Source: Actinomycetota bacterium (lineage in GTDB: Bacteria > Actinomycetota > Actinomycetes > S36-B12). Taken from it: a stretch of 44,571 bases of DNA. Below the pieces are notes generated by a model. That model did no database searches and was not told the DNA's origin. It saw nothing but the letters and a program-made list of their open reading frames with translations. Shown in pieces: positions 8,795 to 16,982 of the stretch. The position numbers and the translations under genes are program-made. The stretch is from the NCBI GenBank assembly GCA_947449035.1, contig CANFQC010000017.1, positions 1-44,571 on the forward strand, read 5' to 3'. Position 1 is the stretch's first letter. The number at the start of each line of letters is the position of its first letter.

Positions 8795-9184
8795 TCATTT
8801 GCCCTCGTTCCAATGTCCGACTACCGCGTATGCCTCGTCCATCCCCGGCCACGGAGGCATCGTCACGGCAACTGCCTCCAGCGAAGTTCGGCCGGCACGA
8901 AATTGAAAGCTTGTGCCGACGGGGATGCTCAGTGAGATGCCGGGCGTGAGGCCGATGATCTCTTCCACACCATCGGCCGATCGCCACATCTGCCCTTCGC
9001 CGGCCGTGATGAACCAGAGTTCCTCGACGGTGCAGTGACAGACCGCAAGAGAGATTGCGCCGGGGGCCAGGCTGAAATGGGCCATGGAACCGCTGCCGGA
9101 GGAGACAAGAAGTCGAACATCTGAGCCGTCAGGCGCGGTCACATCGGGCAGGTCGGGCAGCGGCTTTGTCTCAAATGGCCTCAC
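8795..9184 (-). CDS. Single-domain cupin protein
   Basis: This 129-residue protein has a cupin barrel: CHCTVEELWFITAGEGQM carries the first cupin motif (His and Glu ligands), followed by LTPGISLSIPVGTSFQFRAG as the second-motif region. It may bind a metal or a small ligand. I choose the GTG at 9184 because it overlaps the stop of the upstream zinc-ribbon gene as GTGA, giving a protein that begins MRPFETKPLPDLPD; a GTG at 9235 would bury that upstream gene. A degraded homolog of its C-terminal third lies at 537-686. The second His-containing motif is weak, so metal binding is uncertain. No enzymatic role can be assigned. Confidence 0.82.
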   Translation of the reverse strand: MRPFETKPLPDLPDVTAPDGSDVRLLVSSGSGSMAHFSLAPGAISLAVCHCTVEELWFITAGEGQMWRSADGVEEIIGLTPGISLSIPVGTSFQFRAGRTSLEAVAVTMPPWPGMDEAYAVVGHWNEGK

Positions 9185-9303
9185 GTGCAGATACCGCCAT
9201 CGCAGCACGGTTGGATGTAGTGGCAGCGCGGACACATATCCTTACCGCCACGGCGTTCGAGGTCGGTTGTCTCGCAGGCCGGGCAGGGGCCGGGATCTCC
9301 CAT
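9181..9303 (-). CDS. Short zinc-ribbon protein (40 aa)
   Basis: ATG 9303 to TGA 9183-9181 encodes 40 residues with the pattern CPAC-x13-CPRC followed by CC and a final Cys, i.e. two CxxC knuckles of a rubredoxin-like or zinc-ribbon fold. The last codons overlap the GTG of the cupin gene (GTGA), so the two are almost certainly translationally coupled. It diverges from the 42-residue Cys-rich protein at 9377 across a palindromic site. The Cys spacing is unlikely to arise by chance in a shadow frame. The likely role is metal or thiol binding; regulation by the shared operator is inferred. Confidence 0.62.
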   Translation of the reverse strand: MGDPGPCPACETTDLERRGGKDMCPRCHYIQPCCDGGICT

Positions 9304-9322
9304 CACGGCGCTGAGTATGCCG

Positions 9323-9352
9323 CCAAAGGATACCCATGGGGGTATACTTTGG
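9323..9352. promoter_or_regulatory. Interrupted 30-bp palindrome, CsoR-family-like operator in a divergent promoter
   Basis: Two nested inverted repeats share one centre at 9337.5: CCAAAG (9323-9328) with CTTTGG (9347-9352), and ATACCC (9330-9335) with GGGTAT (9340-9345). The inner ATACCC-N4-GGGTAT half-site pair is the pattern bound by CsoR/RcnR/FrmR/CstR-type repressors, which sense copper, other metals, formaldehyde or persulfide. A TATACT at 9343-9348 could be the -10 of the rightward small gene, and a CATACT read leftward (9319-9314) could serve the zinc-ribbon gene. No CsoR-type repressor gene is in the window, so the regulator is inferred from the site alone. Confidence 0.55.
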
Positions 9353-9376
9353 ACGAGTCCACGCAGGAGGTTTCAG

Positions 9377-9505
9377 ATGTGCAGTCCGGTTAAGTGCGAG
9401 CAGTGCAGCAAGGTCACCTGGAGTGGCTGCGGCGAGCACGTCGATCAGGTCAAGAGCATGTTCACCGATGAGGAATGGTGCACCTGCGCCCGCTGGGGAC
9501 TGTGA
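9377..9505 (+). CDS. Small Cys-rich protein (42 aa), probable metal binder
   Basis: The ATG at 9377 follows a strong ribosome-binding site (AGGAGG, seven bases upstream). The 42-residue product carries six Cys residues: CxxxxCxxC at the N-terminus (C2, C7, C10), then WSGCGEHVD, and CTC near the C-terminus, plus a His. This composition fits a small zinc- or copper-binding protein like those widespread in bacteria that begin MCxPVxCxxC. The gene is transcribed away from the zinc-ribbon/cupin pair, with the palindromic operator candidate between them, so metal- or sulfur-responsive expression is plausible. Longer upstream in-frame starts lack a binding site and would cross the operator. Confidence 0.72.
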   Translation: MCSPVKCEQCSKVTWSGCGEHVDQVKSMFTDEEWCTCARWGL

Positions 9506-9531
9506 CCCTTCGATCCCCCTAGAGTGACGAC

Positions 9532-9885
9532 GTGTCACTCTCCGAACTCCAGCCCGAAGCCATGGCCGCACTTGATGCCGCCTATGCCCGAGCCACCGAG
9601 ATCGTCGACCCGTACTTCCTTTACCTCGCCGAGTCGCGCATCGAGCAGATGCTGGGTGGCTCGGACTCCCCCGGTGCACTGGTTACCACCCAAGATCTCG
9701 AACTGAGCGAACTCGTCGACCAGATGCTGATTGACGTCGCCGGACTCGACGACAAGACCGCGAAACGTGCCGCTCGATATTTCGAGGGCGGCGGCATGGC
9801 GGATTTCGTCACCGCGTCGTACATCATCGAAGCGCGAACGCGCTTGCGAATCATGGGCACGCGCCTGCTGGGTGATGACTCATGA
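9532..9885 (+). CDS. Small helical protein paired with an AhpD-like protein
   Basis: This 117-residue, mostly helical protein starts at a GTG and has no transmembrane segment or Cys. I recognise no family with certainty. Its stop overlaps the start of the downstream carboxymuconolactone decarboxylase-like gene (ATGA), so the two are co-translated. The helices ELSELVDQMLIDVAGLDD and FVTASYIIEARTRL recall the accessory helical segments of AhpD-like folds. It may form a split partner of the neighbour, but this is inference. Confidence 0.7.
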   Translation: MSLSELQPEAMAALDAAYARATEIVDPYFLYLAESRIEQMLGGSDSPGALVTTQDLELSELVDQMLIDVAGLDDKTAKRAARYFEGGGMADFVTASYIIEARTRLRIMGTRLLGDDS

Positions 9886-10439
9886 GTGATCTCTCGCGTC
9901 CGAATCGAGCCATTCGCATCCCGCTCGACGACAACGGCAAGCCGATGCGCGACCCGCAGCTCTACGCGTTGCTGGGCGAGTATCAGAACACCGTCGTCCG
10001 ATCTACGAATCTCGATGTTGTTACGCAGGAACTCATTCGGCTGCGCTGCGCGCGTCAACACGACTGCCGCATCTGTCAGACCCTTCGTCTTGCAGACGCC
10101 CAGCATTCCGGCGTCGACGCAGATATGGAATCGAAGATCGACTTCTATGAGACGAGTGATCTCAGCGAGCGTCATAAGACAGCGCTTCGAATCGTTGACG
10201 CATTCATCTGGCGCCCCCAGGACATGAGCGATGAACTCGTGGCGCAAGCCCATGCGCACTTCACCGATGCGGAGCTCGCCGAGATTCTGGTCGACATCAC
10301 GAAGTGGTCAACCCAGAAGATCCACGTCACCCTCGGAATCGATGGTGCTGATCACGTGACCACTGATGCTCGCGGCGTTGCCTACTTCGACTTTGCCGAC
10401 GATGGCAAGGTGGCACGCATTAGCGCAGAGCTCGGCTAA
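9882..10439 (+). CDS. Carboxymuconolactone decarboxylase / AhpD-like protein
   Basis: This 185-residue all-helical protein carries a redox-type CxxC at residues 62-65 (HDCRICQTLR) inside the sequence context of AhpD-type peroxidase-reductase folds, followed by a second CMD-like half (SDELVAQAHAHFTDAELAEI). AhpD proteins shuttle electrons to peroxiredoxins, while CMD proteins act on aromatic lactones; the CxxC favours the former. The C-terminal ~25 residues look like a short beta extension (GVAYFDFADDGKV). It overlaps the upstream 117-residue gene by four bases, and the FUSC-type gene starts two bases downstream, so the three form one operon. Confidence 0.78.
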   Translation: MSDLSRPNRAIRIPLDDNGKPMRDPQLYALLGEYQNTVVRSTNLDVVTQELIRLRCARQHDCRICQTLRLADAQHSGVDADMESKIDFYETSDLSERHKTALRIVDAFIWRPQDMSDELVAQAHAHFTDAELAEILVDITKWSTQKIHVTLGIDGADHVTTDARGVAYFDFADDGKVARISAELG

Positions 10440-10441
10440 CT

Positions 10442-12469
10442 GTGGCAATTCACTCGCCGCAGAATCCATTCGTACGATCAGGAATTCGACTCGCCATTGG
10501 CATGGTCGTTGTCGATCTGATCTGCGTGCTCGTCCTGCACAACAGACCCTCGGCCCTCATGGCCTCCTTCGCGGTCATGATCCTGCTCTTCTTCCTCGAC
10601 TTCGAAGGAGGGCCACGGCAGCGCGTTTCGGCTTATGCGGCAGCCTCGCTGGTGGGACTTCTCGCGGTGATCATCGGGGTCTACGCGGCGCCGATCACTT
10701 GGGTGGCCATCGTCGTCACGCTGCCGGTCTCATTCGCATTCGCCTACGCCCGCGTGCTCAAAGGATTCTTCGCGCGTTGCGCAGTCGGCCTGCAGCTCGC
10801 CTACTTCCTGCCCGCGATGCTCCCGGCGAATCCGGCCAACATCTGGGATTACCTCGGCGGCTGGATCCTCGGCTGCGTCATCGCGATCCTTGCCGCACTC
10901 GTGATCCTGCCCCGGCAACAACTCACGCTCACTCGCAAGGCACTTGCCGACTGGTGCGTGGCAGCGGCAAACCTGACTCGGCTCTACTCGGCGGGCAACA
11001 CTGACGGGCGCGGACGCGCCGCGCTCTCCAGTGCATTCGACGAAATCCAGCAGATAATCGTCGGCAGCCCGACCAGACCGGGGGCACTCACGCATCGGCT
11101 GCGCGCACTGCTGCAGATGGTGCAATACGCCAATGGCGCGACCAATCTTTCCGTGTCGATCGAGCAACTCCCGCCTGACGGTCATGTTGACCTGCTCGCC
11201 AAGGCGAGTGCGGAGACTTTTGACGCCTGCGCGCAGATCCTCGATAGGGACAGCGCTATCCCCGCGCCGGTCGACATGGATGCACTGCGGCACCAGGATC
11301 TGGCCAATGCGCAGAAGTGGTGCGCACAAGGCCTGAAGACCAACCCGGCCGCAACCCTTGATGATCTTCGCGCCCACTACCCAGTGAGGCTCATCGCGAT
11401 TTTGGCATCAGCCATGCAGTGGCTGGCCCTGCGCTCACGCGGAATCAACACGCCAACTCCGGAATTGGGCGCCTTCGAGTGGAGCTCGCCGCTGGATCTC
11501 CTGCGCGTCAACTTCCGATTCAGCTCGCCGTGGTTCCGGAACGCACTGCGAGTGGCCATTGCCGCGGCTATCGCGGTCGGAATAGCTCAGGCGATGGGTC
11601 TCAAGCACGGCTTCTGGGTTGTGCTCGCAACGCTGTCGATCCTGCAGCTCTCCTTCACGACACCGCAGACGAATCGGCTTGCCGTGCGCATGATCGCCGG
11701 CAACGTCGCCGGCATCACCGTGGGTTTCGTGATCATCGTCCTCGTCCCGAACGAGATTGCCTTCTTCGTGATCCTGGCAGTGGGCGCCTTCATCGTGAAG
11801 TTCGTGCAGAGCCGCTCCTTGATGATCTCGCAGTTCGCTTTCACGCCATTCGCGATCGTCAATCTCTCTCTCCTGACCTGGCCTCCCACCACCGACACGG
11901 TGCTCAGCCGCATCACCGACGTCGCCATCGGCCTTGCGGTCGCCATCGTGCTGACCCTCGTGATGTTCCCGAGAGGCATCGGCAACCTCATCGTCTCCAC
12001 CGGGCATACCGCCATGACTCAGATGCAGGGCTATCTCGACTACGTGCGAGACGCCGTGACCGGGCGGGCTGACGCCGCGCTTATTCCCCAGCGACGCGAG
12101 TCGGCTGAGAGGGCGTTGCAGGCCTACGCCGACACATTGGATGCTGCGTACATGACGGCGCGCAGCGTCACACCCGAGATTGCCGCACTGGAGGCCCGCC
12201 AAGCGTGGCTACAGGACGCACTGCTCGCCGGCGACGTGATGAACCAGCTGATCGGACACACTGACGACTTGGTTCGAGTCCCGGAGATCATCAATGCACT
12301 CGACCTGCCTGAGGGTGATCGACTCGGTCGCATGCGCGAAGTGGTCGTCAAGGATCACGAGCGACTTTCGCTCCACCCGCATGGCTTTGTCAGCGCGGTG
12401 TGGTGTGGCTGGTGGCTCGACTTCCTCGATCGCACCAAGCCGGTCGACGCGGCTTCGACTACGAAGTAG
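10442..12469 (+). CDS. FUSC-type (YccS/aromatic acid exporter-like) membrane protein
   Basis: The 675-residue protein has the duplicated architecture of the fusaric acid resistance / FUSC superfamily. There are six hydrophobic helices in residues 10-165, a soluble cytoplasmic region around 170-350, a second set of about six helices in 360-530, and a C-terminal soluble helical tail. The conserved second-half start FRNALRVAIAAAIAVGIAQ and the LKHGFWVVLATLSIL segment are typical. The family is thought to export aromatic or phenolic acids; the substrate is unknown here. It starts at GTG two bases after the AhpD-like gene. Its last 11 bases overlap the convergent MFS gene. Confidence 0.85.
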   Translation: MAIHSPQNPFVRSGIRLAIGMVVVDLICVLVLHNRPSALMASFAVMILLFFLDFEGGPRQRVSAYAAASLVGLLAVIIGVYAAPITWVAIVVTLPVSFAFAYARVLKGFFARCAVGLQLAYFLPAMLPANPANIWDYLGGWILGCVIAILAALVILPRQQLTLTRKALADWCVAAANLTRLYSAGNTDGRGRAALSSAFDEIQQIIVGSPTRPGALTHRLRALLQMVQYANGATNLSVSIEQLPPDGHVDLLAKASAETFDACAQILDRDSAIPAPVDMDALRHQDLANAQKWCAQGLKTNPAATLDDLRAHYPVRLIAILASAMQWLALRSRGINTPTPELGAFEWSSPLDLLRVNFRFSSPWFRNALRVAIAAAIAVGIAQAMGLKHGFWVVLATLSILQLSFTTPQTNRLAVRMIAGNVAGITVGFVIIVLVPNEIAFFVILAVGAFIVKFVQSRSLMISQFAFTPFAIVNLSLLTWPPTTDTVLSRITDVAIGLAVAIVLTLVMFPRGIGNLIVSTGHTAMTQMQGYLDYVRDAVTGRADAALIPQRRESAERALQAYADTLDAAYMTARSVTPEIAALEARQAWLQDALLAGDVMNQLIGHTDDLVRVPEIINALDLPEGDRLGRMREVVVKDHERLSLHPHGFVSAVWCGWWLDFLDRTKPVDAASTTK

Positions 12470-13991
12470 GAGCCGGTACAACAACCTTGCCCTCGGCCTT
12501 CTTCGGCATCAGGAAGAAGGCAGCGATCGCCGCGATCACCAGGCCGGCGGTGGCAATCAGGAAGGTTTCGCTCACTCCAGTGACGAATGCCTGGCTTGCG
12601 GCCTGACCTGCCGCGGCGCCTGCCTGCCGTGCGACTTCGCCTGCGTTGCCTGAGGTGACAAGAGTGTCGATGGCATCGGTCTGCGCCGCCTGGGGCGCAA
12701 GCCCCGTCCATGCGGCGAGGGTGCGCGCTGCGGCAATCGAGCCGACGACGGCGATGCCGAGCACAGAGGCGACCTGCCCGGAGAGTCCGATGACACCGGA
12801 GACAGAACCCATGTCGTCCTCAGGCGTGGATGACATGGCGGCACCGGAGACCGCCGGCATCGACAGGCCAAGACCGATGCCCATGATGGAGAACGCGATC
12901 GCGATGTACCAGGGTCCGGTGTCGACCTTGATGCCCGCGAGCATCAGCGTGCCGCCTGCGGCAAGCAGCAGACCGATGAACGACACCACTCGCAGACCAA
13001 TTCGATCGGCGATGAACGGTGACGCCGGCGAGAAGCCGATAAAGAAGATCGAGGCGCCGAGGCCCACGACACCGGCAAGGGCCGGTGAGAAACCAAGGAT
13101 GTTCTGCTGCAGCAAGTTCTGCTGCATCATCGATCCGGAAAGAGTCATACCCAGCACGATGAGAAGGATGATCGTCGCGGGAATCGGTGCGGCTTTGAGC
13201 AACTTCCACGGCACCATCGGCGCCGACGAGCGCTTCTGCTGGAACACCATGATGAGAACGACAACAAGGCCCGCGACAACCGGACCCCACACCTGCGGGC
13301 TCGAGAACTTCTCCGACTCGGCTTGCGATAGACCCGTGCAGACGAGAACCAGAGCGGCAGTGAGTACGCCGGCACCGAACCAGTCGATGCGCCCGCCGCG
13401 CGGTGTCTCCTTGATCTTGAACTTGAACAGCACGAAGAGAACGAGGCCGATGATCGGAATGATGTTGATCGCGAACACGCTGCGCCAGCCGAATGCCGTG
13501 ACGAGTAGTCCGCCGATCAGCGGACCAAGTGCAGAGGAAGCGGTTGCGACAGCAGTCCACAAGCCGACGATTCGCGTCACCATGTCGTGCGCAACAGATG
13601 CGGTGAGCATCGCGAGCGCAAGGGTGGCCATCGCGGCCGAGCCGGCACCTGCAATTGCGCGACCGGCGATCAAGGTGCCCGTACCCGTGGCCATTGCACT
13701 CACGAGTGACCCGGCCCCGAAGAGCACTAGACCGAGTAGGTAGATCTTGCGACGTCCGACCGCATCACCGAGTGCTCCCACCGGAACCGAGAGGGCTGCT
13801 CCGGCGATCATGTAGGCCATCACTGTCCACTGCAGCGGTGCCAGACCGACGTTGAACTCGCGACCGATGCTCGGCAGTGCCACGGATGCCACGCTCATGT
13901 CGAGACCGACCAGGAACTGGCCCACGGCCAGCACTAGAAGGGTCACGACGCTGAAGGACGCAACCTTCGGCGGCACCGGAGAAGTCGTCAC
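12459..13991 (-). CDS. MFS drug exporter of the DHA2 (EmrB/QacA) family
   Basis: This 510-residue protein has the hydrophobic profile of a 14-helix major facilitator. Motif A is visible after the second helix as GALGDAVGRRKIYLLG, the first helix carries the usual LDMSVASVALPSIG, and the motif C-like segment SALGPLIGGLL sits in helix 5. Members export lipophilic cations, antibiotics or lipids by proton antiport. It converges on the FUSC gene with an 11-bp overlap of coding ends. Divergent to it, 69 bases away, is the flavoprotein at 14061. No dedicated TetR or MarR regulator is adjacent. Confidence 0.88.
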   Translation of the reverse strand: MTTSPVPPKVASFSVVTLLVLAVGQFLVGLDMSVASVALPSIGREFNVGLAPLQWTVMAYMIAGAALSVPVGALGDAVGRRKIYLLGLVLFGAGSLVSAMATGTGTLIAGRAIAGAGSAAMATLALAMLTASVAHDMVTRIVGLWTAVATASSALGPLIGGLLVTAFGWRSVFAINIIPIIGLVLFVLFKFKIKETPRGGRIDWFGAGVLTAALVLVCTGLSQAESEKFSSPQVWGPVVAGLVVVLIMVFQQKRSSAPMVPWKLLKAAPIPATIILLIVLGMTLSGSMMQQNLLQQNILGFSPALAGVVGLGASIFFIGFSPASPFIADRIGLRVVSFIGLLLAAGGTLMLAGIKVDTGPWYIAIAFSIMGIGLGLSMPAVSGAAMSSTPEDDMGSVSGVIGLSGQVASVLGIAVVGSIAAARTLAAWTGLAPQAAQTDAIDTLVTSGNAGEVARQAGAAAGQAASQAFVTGVSETFLIATAGLVIAAIAAFFLMPKKAEGKVVVPAPTS

Positions 13992-14060
13992 GCGTGAAAT
14001 CTACTGGGCACTGCGGCCCGATTGGCTCAAACCCGAATGCCCCAGGAGAATGGAGTCATT

Positions 14061-15314
14061 ATGGGCACGGTTGCAGATACTGACGTTCTCGTCATTGGAG
14101 CAGGCCCTGCCGGTTCCTCTGCCGCTGCCTGGTCGGCTCGCGCCGGCCTCGATGTGGTGCTGGCCGACGCGGAGACCTTCCCGCGCGACAAGCCCTGTGG
14201 TGACGGCCTCACCCCGCGTGCGATTGCCGAACTCGACGCCCTCGGACTGTCTCCGTGGCTGAAGGGCCGCACCATCAACTGGGGCCTGCGCGCTGCGGGC
14301 TTTGGCCAAGAGCTCTACCTCCCCTGGCCCGGTGGCTCACTGCCCAGCCACGGAAGTGCTGCACCTCGCACCTTGCTCGACACTCAGATTCGGCAGGTCG
14401 CCCTTGATGCCGGAGCCACTCCCGTCGAAGGTCACCGCGCTGTTGATGTGAGTTTCGAGAATGGTCAAGTGCGCTCAGTGACGTTCAAGCTCAATGACGG
14501 AAGCATGCATGAGATCCGTTGCCGTCGATTGATCGTTGCTGATGGAGCGAAGAGTCAGCTCGGACGCAAGCTTGGGCGCGAGTGGCATCGTGGTACTGCC
14601 TATGGTGTTGCGGCACGTGGCTACATCACCTCTGAGCGCAGTGATGATCCCTGGATCTCCTCGCATCTGGAACTGCGCGGTACGAAGAACGAGATCCTCT
14701 CGGGTTACGGCTGGATCTTCCCGCTCGGCGACGGCAGTGTGAACGTTGGCGTCGGCACGCTCGCTACCGATAAGCGTCCGGCTGATATCAACTTGCGCCA
14801 GCTCATCTCGCACTACACCGATCAGCAACGCGAAACCTGGAAGCTCTCGGGCGAGATCCGTGACCCATGGTCAGCATTGCTTCCCATGGGCGGTGCGGTC
14901 AGCGGAGTCGCAGGACCAAACTGGGTGCTCGTCGGTGACGCCGCCGGTTGCGTGAACCCTCTCAATGGTGAGGGCATCGACTACGGCCTCGAGACAGGTC
15001 ACCTCGCGGCTGAGCTCTTCTCGGGAACGATTCCGAACTCGCGTATGGACTACACCACGCAGTGGGCGCCGATCCTGAAGGCGCATTACGGCACAGCATT
15101 CTCGATTGCTCGTCGCCTGGCCGGATTACTCACCGTTCCGAAACTGCTGCCGACACTTGGCCCGGTGGGCATGCGCTCACGAGGGTTGATGACTGTTGCT
15201 CTGCGCGTGATGGGAAATCTCGTGACCGAGGAAGACACTGACACGACTGCACGTCTGTGGCGTGCCGCCGGCAAGGTGAGCGTCAAGTTCGACGACCGAC
15301 CGCCGTTCAGCTAG
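14061..15314 (+). CDS. Geranylgeranyl reductase-family flavoprotein (menaquinone reductase-like)
   Basis: This is a FAD-dependent oxidoreductase of about 417 residues. The dinucleotide-binding GxGxxG element is VIGAGPAGSSAAAWSARAG near the N-terminus, followed by FPRDKPCGDGLTPRA. The GGR-family YGWIFPLGDGSVNVGVG segment is present in mid-protein, and VGDAAGCVNPLNGEGI binds FAD later. Members saturate isoprenoid chains on archaeal lipids, chlorophyll precursors or menaquinone (MenJ in mycobacteria). In an actinobacterium, menaquinone side-chain reduction is the most likely job. The ATG at 14061 has GGAG five bases upstream; earlier TTG and ATG candidates at 14022 and 14037 are less well placed. 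Confidence 0.85.
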   Translation: MGTVADTDVLVIGAGPAGSSAAAWSARAGLDVVLADAETFPRDKPCGDGLTPRAIAELDALGLSPWLKGRTINWGLRAAGFGQELYLPWPGGSLPSHGSAAPRTLLDTQIRQVALDAGATPVEGHRAVDVSFENGQVRSVTFKLNDGSMHEIRCRRLIVADGAKSQLGRKLGREWHRGTAYGVAARGYITSERSDDPWISSHLELRGTKNEILSGYGWIFPLGDGSVNVGVGTLATDKRPADINLRQLISHYTDQQRETWKLSGEIRDPWSALLPMGGAVSGVAGPNWVLVGDAAGCVNPLNGEGIDYGLETGHLAAELFSGTIPNSRMDYTTQWAPILKAHYGTAFSIARRLAGLLTVPKLLPTLGPVGMRSRGLMTVALRVMGNLVTEEDTDTTARLWRAAGKVSVKFDDRPPFS

Positions 15315-15350
15315 CGGCTGTATGCCGCACCTAAATGTGTGCGGTGAAGG

Positions 15351-15641
15351 TCAGACGGCGAAGTGCTCCACATTCGGCGCACCGTCGAAGAGCGGGCTGA
15401 TGATGGCCCGCCATTGGGTGTAACGGTCAGATTCGCGGAAGCCCACCGTGTGATCTTCGAGGGTCTCCCAGGCCACGCTGAACATGTAGACGTTCGGTCG
15501 CTCAATGCCCCAACCGTGGAAGGTAAAACCGAGAAAGCCGTCGGACTTCGAGAGCAGGCTCTCGACTGCCCCATTGATAGTGGTCTCGAACTCCGCTTGG
15601 CGGCCATCGAGCACGGGAATGAAACCGACTTCGAGAATCAT
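15351..15641 (-). CDS. Antibiotic biosynthesis monooxygenase (ABM) domain protein
   Basis: This protein of about 96 residues is a ferredoxin-like ABM domain (MILEVGFIPVLDGRQAEFE, then DGFLGFTFHGWGIERPNVYMF and a closing W-containing strand). Such dimeric proteins act as cofactor-free monooxygenases, heme-degrading enzymes or small-molecule binders. I use the ATG at 15641, two bases after the stop of the upstream ABM gene; a TTG at 15656 would add five residues and overlap. It is the second of two adjacent ABM proteins, in an order suggesting one transcript. The substrate is unknown. Confidence 0.75.
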   Translation of the reverse strand: MILEVGFIPVLDGRQAEFETTINGAVESLLSKSDGFLGFTFHGWGIERPNVYMFSVAWETLEDHTVGFRESDRYTQWRAIISPLFDGAPNVEHFAV

Positions 15642-15643
15642 GT

Positions 15644-16033
15644 TTACAGCGACCAATCTTCGGTGAGCACGGACTCCTGGACGGACATGCGCAAAGGTTC
15701 CATGCGCAAAATTGCGGGCGGCCCCTCGAGCAGGGGCGGCATGTCATTCATCATCGTGGCGAAACCCTTGGTTGATCGATGCGCAATAGCTGCATTGTCA
15801 TCGAGAAAGGTCTCGTAGAGCCACACGTTGTTCTCGTCATCGGGATCCAGATGAACCATGAACATCTCGGTGCCGGGTTCATCAGCCAGGGAGTCGACGT
15901 AGGTATTGAGAACCTCGAGAAGCGCGGGACGCATACCGGCTGCGCAGGTTAGGCGGATGAGTGCAGACTTGCGGCCGGCAATGAACAGCTGACGCGGTTC
16001 ACTTGCGTCCATTGACGAACCGCCGCTGGTCAT
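15644..16033 (-). CDS. ABM-domain (quinol monooxygenase-like) protein
   Basis: The 129-residue protein contains one ABM domain: SALIRLTCAAGMRPALLEVLN, the strand GTEMFMVHLD, and NNVWLYETFLDDNAAIAHRST, which carries the family's W-x-YE-x-F/W-x-D pattern. YgiN-like relatives oxidise quinols, which would suit the quinone-linked genes elsewhere in this window, but that link is only a suggestion. Starts at 16033 (ATG) or 16012 (ATG, residue 8) are both possible. It lies just downstream of fcl on the same strand, four bases from its stop, and directly upstream of the second ABM gene. Confidence 0.75.
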   Translation of the reverse strand: MTSGGSSMDASEPRQLFIAGRKSALIRLTCAAGMRPALLEVLNTYVDSLADEPGTEMFMVHLDPDDENNVWLYETFLDDNAAIAHRSTKGFATMMNDMPPLLEGPPAILRMEPLRMSVQESVLTEDWSL

Positions 16034-16037
16034 CGAC

Positions 16038-16982
16038 TCAGGCGACGTTCTCTAGGTACCAGGCGTAGGTCGAGGTGAGTCCGTCACGCAACGAAATCTG
16101 CGGCTTCCAGCCGAGGGCGTTGATGCGCGAAGTATCGAGTAGCTTCCGCGGCATGCCGTCGGGCTTTGACGAGTCCCACTCGATAGTGCCCGTGAAGCCG
16201 ACGACGTCGGCAACTGACTCGGCAAGTTCCTTGATCGGGAGATCCTCGCCGCACCCGACGTTGATGGTCTGCCCTGAGTCGTAGTTCGAGAGCAGCATCA
16301 GGCAGGCATTCGCGAGATCGTCGACATGCAGAAACTCGCGGCGTGGTGCACCGGTTCCCCAAACAGTCACCGTAGGTGCGCCGGAGACCTTTGCCTCGTG
16401 GAAGCGGCGGATGAACGCGGGCAGGACGTGCGAGGACTGCAGGTCGAAGTTGTCACGCGGGCCGTAGAGGTTCGTCGGCATCGCCGAGATCCAGTGACGA
16501 CCGTACTGCTCGCGGTGGGCTTCGATGTAGTAGATGCCGCTGATCTTCGCCATCGCGTACGCCTGATTTGTGGGCTCGAGCGGGCCGGTCATCAGCGAGG
16601 ATTCGCGAATCGGCTGCGTGGCATGGCGGGGGTAGATGCACGACGAGCCCAGGAAGAGCAGTCGATCGATGTCGTTTGAGTGAGCAGCATCCATCACGTT
16701 TGTCTGGATCATGGAGTTATCGCGTAGGAATTCGACGGGGAAAGTCGAGTTCGCCATGATCCCGCCGACCTTGGCGGCGGCGTCGATGATGATGTCGGGC
16801 TTAGCCTCGGTGATGGCATCAAAGGTGGCACTGCGATCGCGAAGATCGAGTTCCCTTGAAGACCAGCCGATGATCTCGCCGGCACCGGCTGCCTCAAGGG
16901 CGCGGACGATTGCTGAGCCGACGAGGCCGTTGTGACCGGCGACATAGACCTTGGTATCGCCCCAGGCGACCTCATGCGACAT
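16038..16982 (-). CDS. fcl: GDP-L-fucose synthase
   Basis: This is a 314-residue extended short-chain dehydrogenase. It has the NADP-binding VYVAGHNGLVGSAIVRAL, AAAKVGGIMAN, the catalytic serine region FLGSSCIYPRHA, and the YxxxK pair in NQAYAMAKISG, followed by MPTNLYGPRDNFD. These are diagnostic of GDP-4-keto-6-deoxymannose epimerase-reductase, the last step to GDP-L-fucose. Length matches the family. Its partner GMD (GDP-mannose dehydratase) is not in the window. GDP-fucose would feed surface polysaccharide synthesis, consistent with the island on the left. Confidence 0.93.
   Translation of the reverse strand: MSHEVAWGDTKVYVAGHNGLVGSAIVRALEAAGAGEIIGWSSRELDLRDRSATFDAITEAKPDIIIDAAAKVGGIMANSTFPVEFLRDNSMIQTNVMDAAHSNDIDRLLFLGSSCIYPRHATQPIRESSLMTGPLEPTNQAYAMAKISGIYYIEAHREQYGRHWISAMPTNLYGPRDNFDLQSSHVLPAFIRRFHEAKVSGAPTVTVWGTGAPRREFLHVDDLANACLMLLSNYDSGQTINVGCGEDLPIKELAESVADVVGFTGTIEWDSSKPDGMPRKLLDTSRINALGWKPQISLRDGLTSTYAWYLENVA

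Noticed and set aside
12646-13743. Plus-strand frame of 365 codons opposite the MFS gene
   Set aside because: Antisense to 14-helix MFS coding sequence; Pro/Thr/Ser-rich non-domain translation.
15325-15344. CCGCAC/GTGCGG hairpin between converging genes
   Set aside because: Six-base stem with an 8-base loop and no T-run; too weak to call as a terminator.
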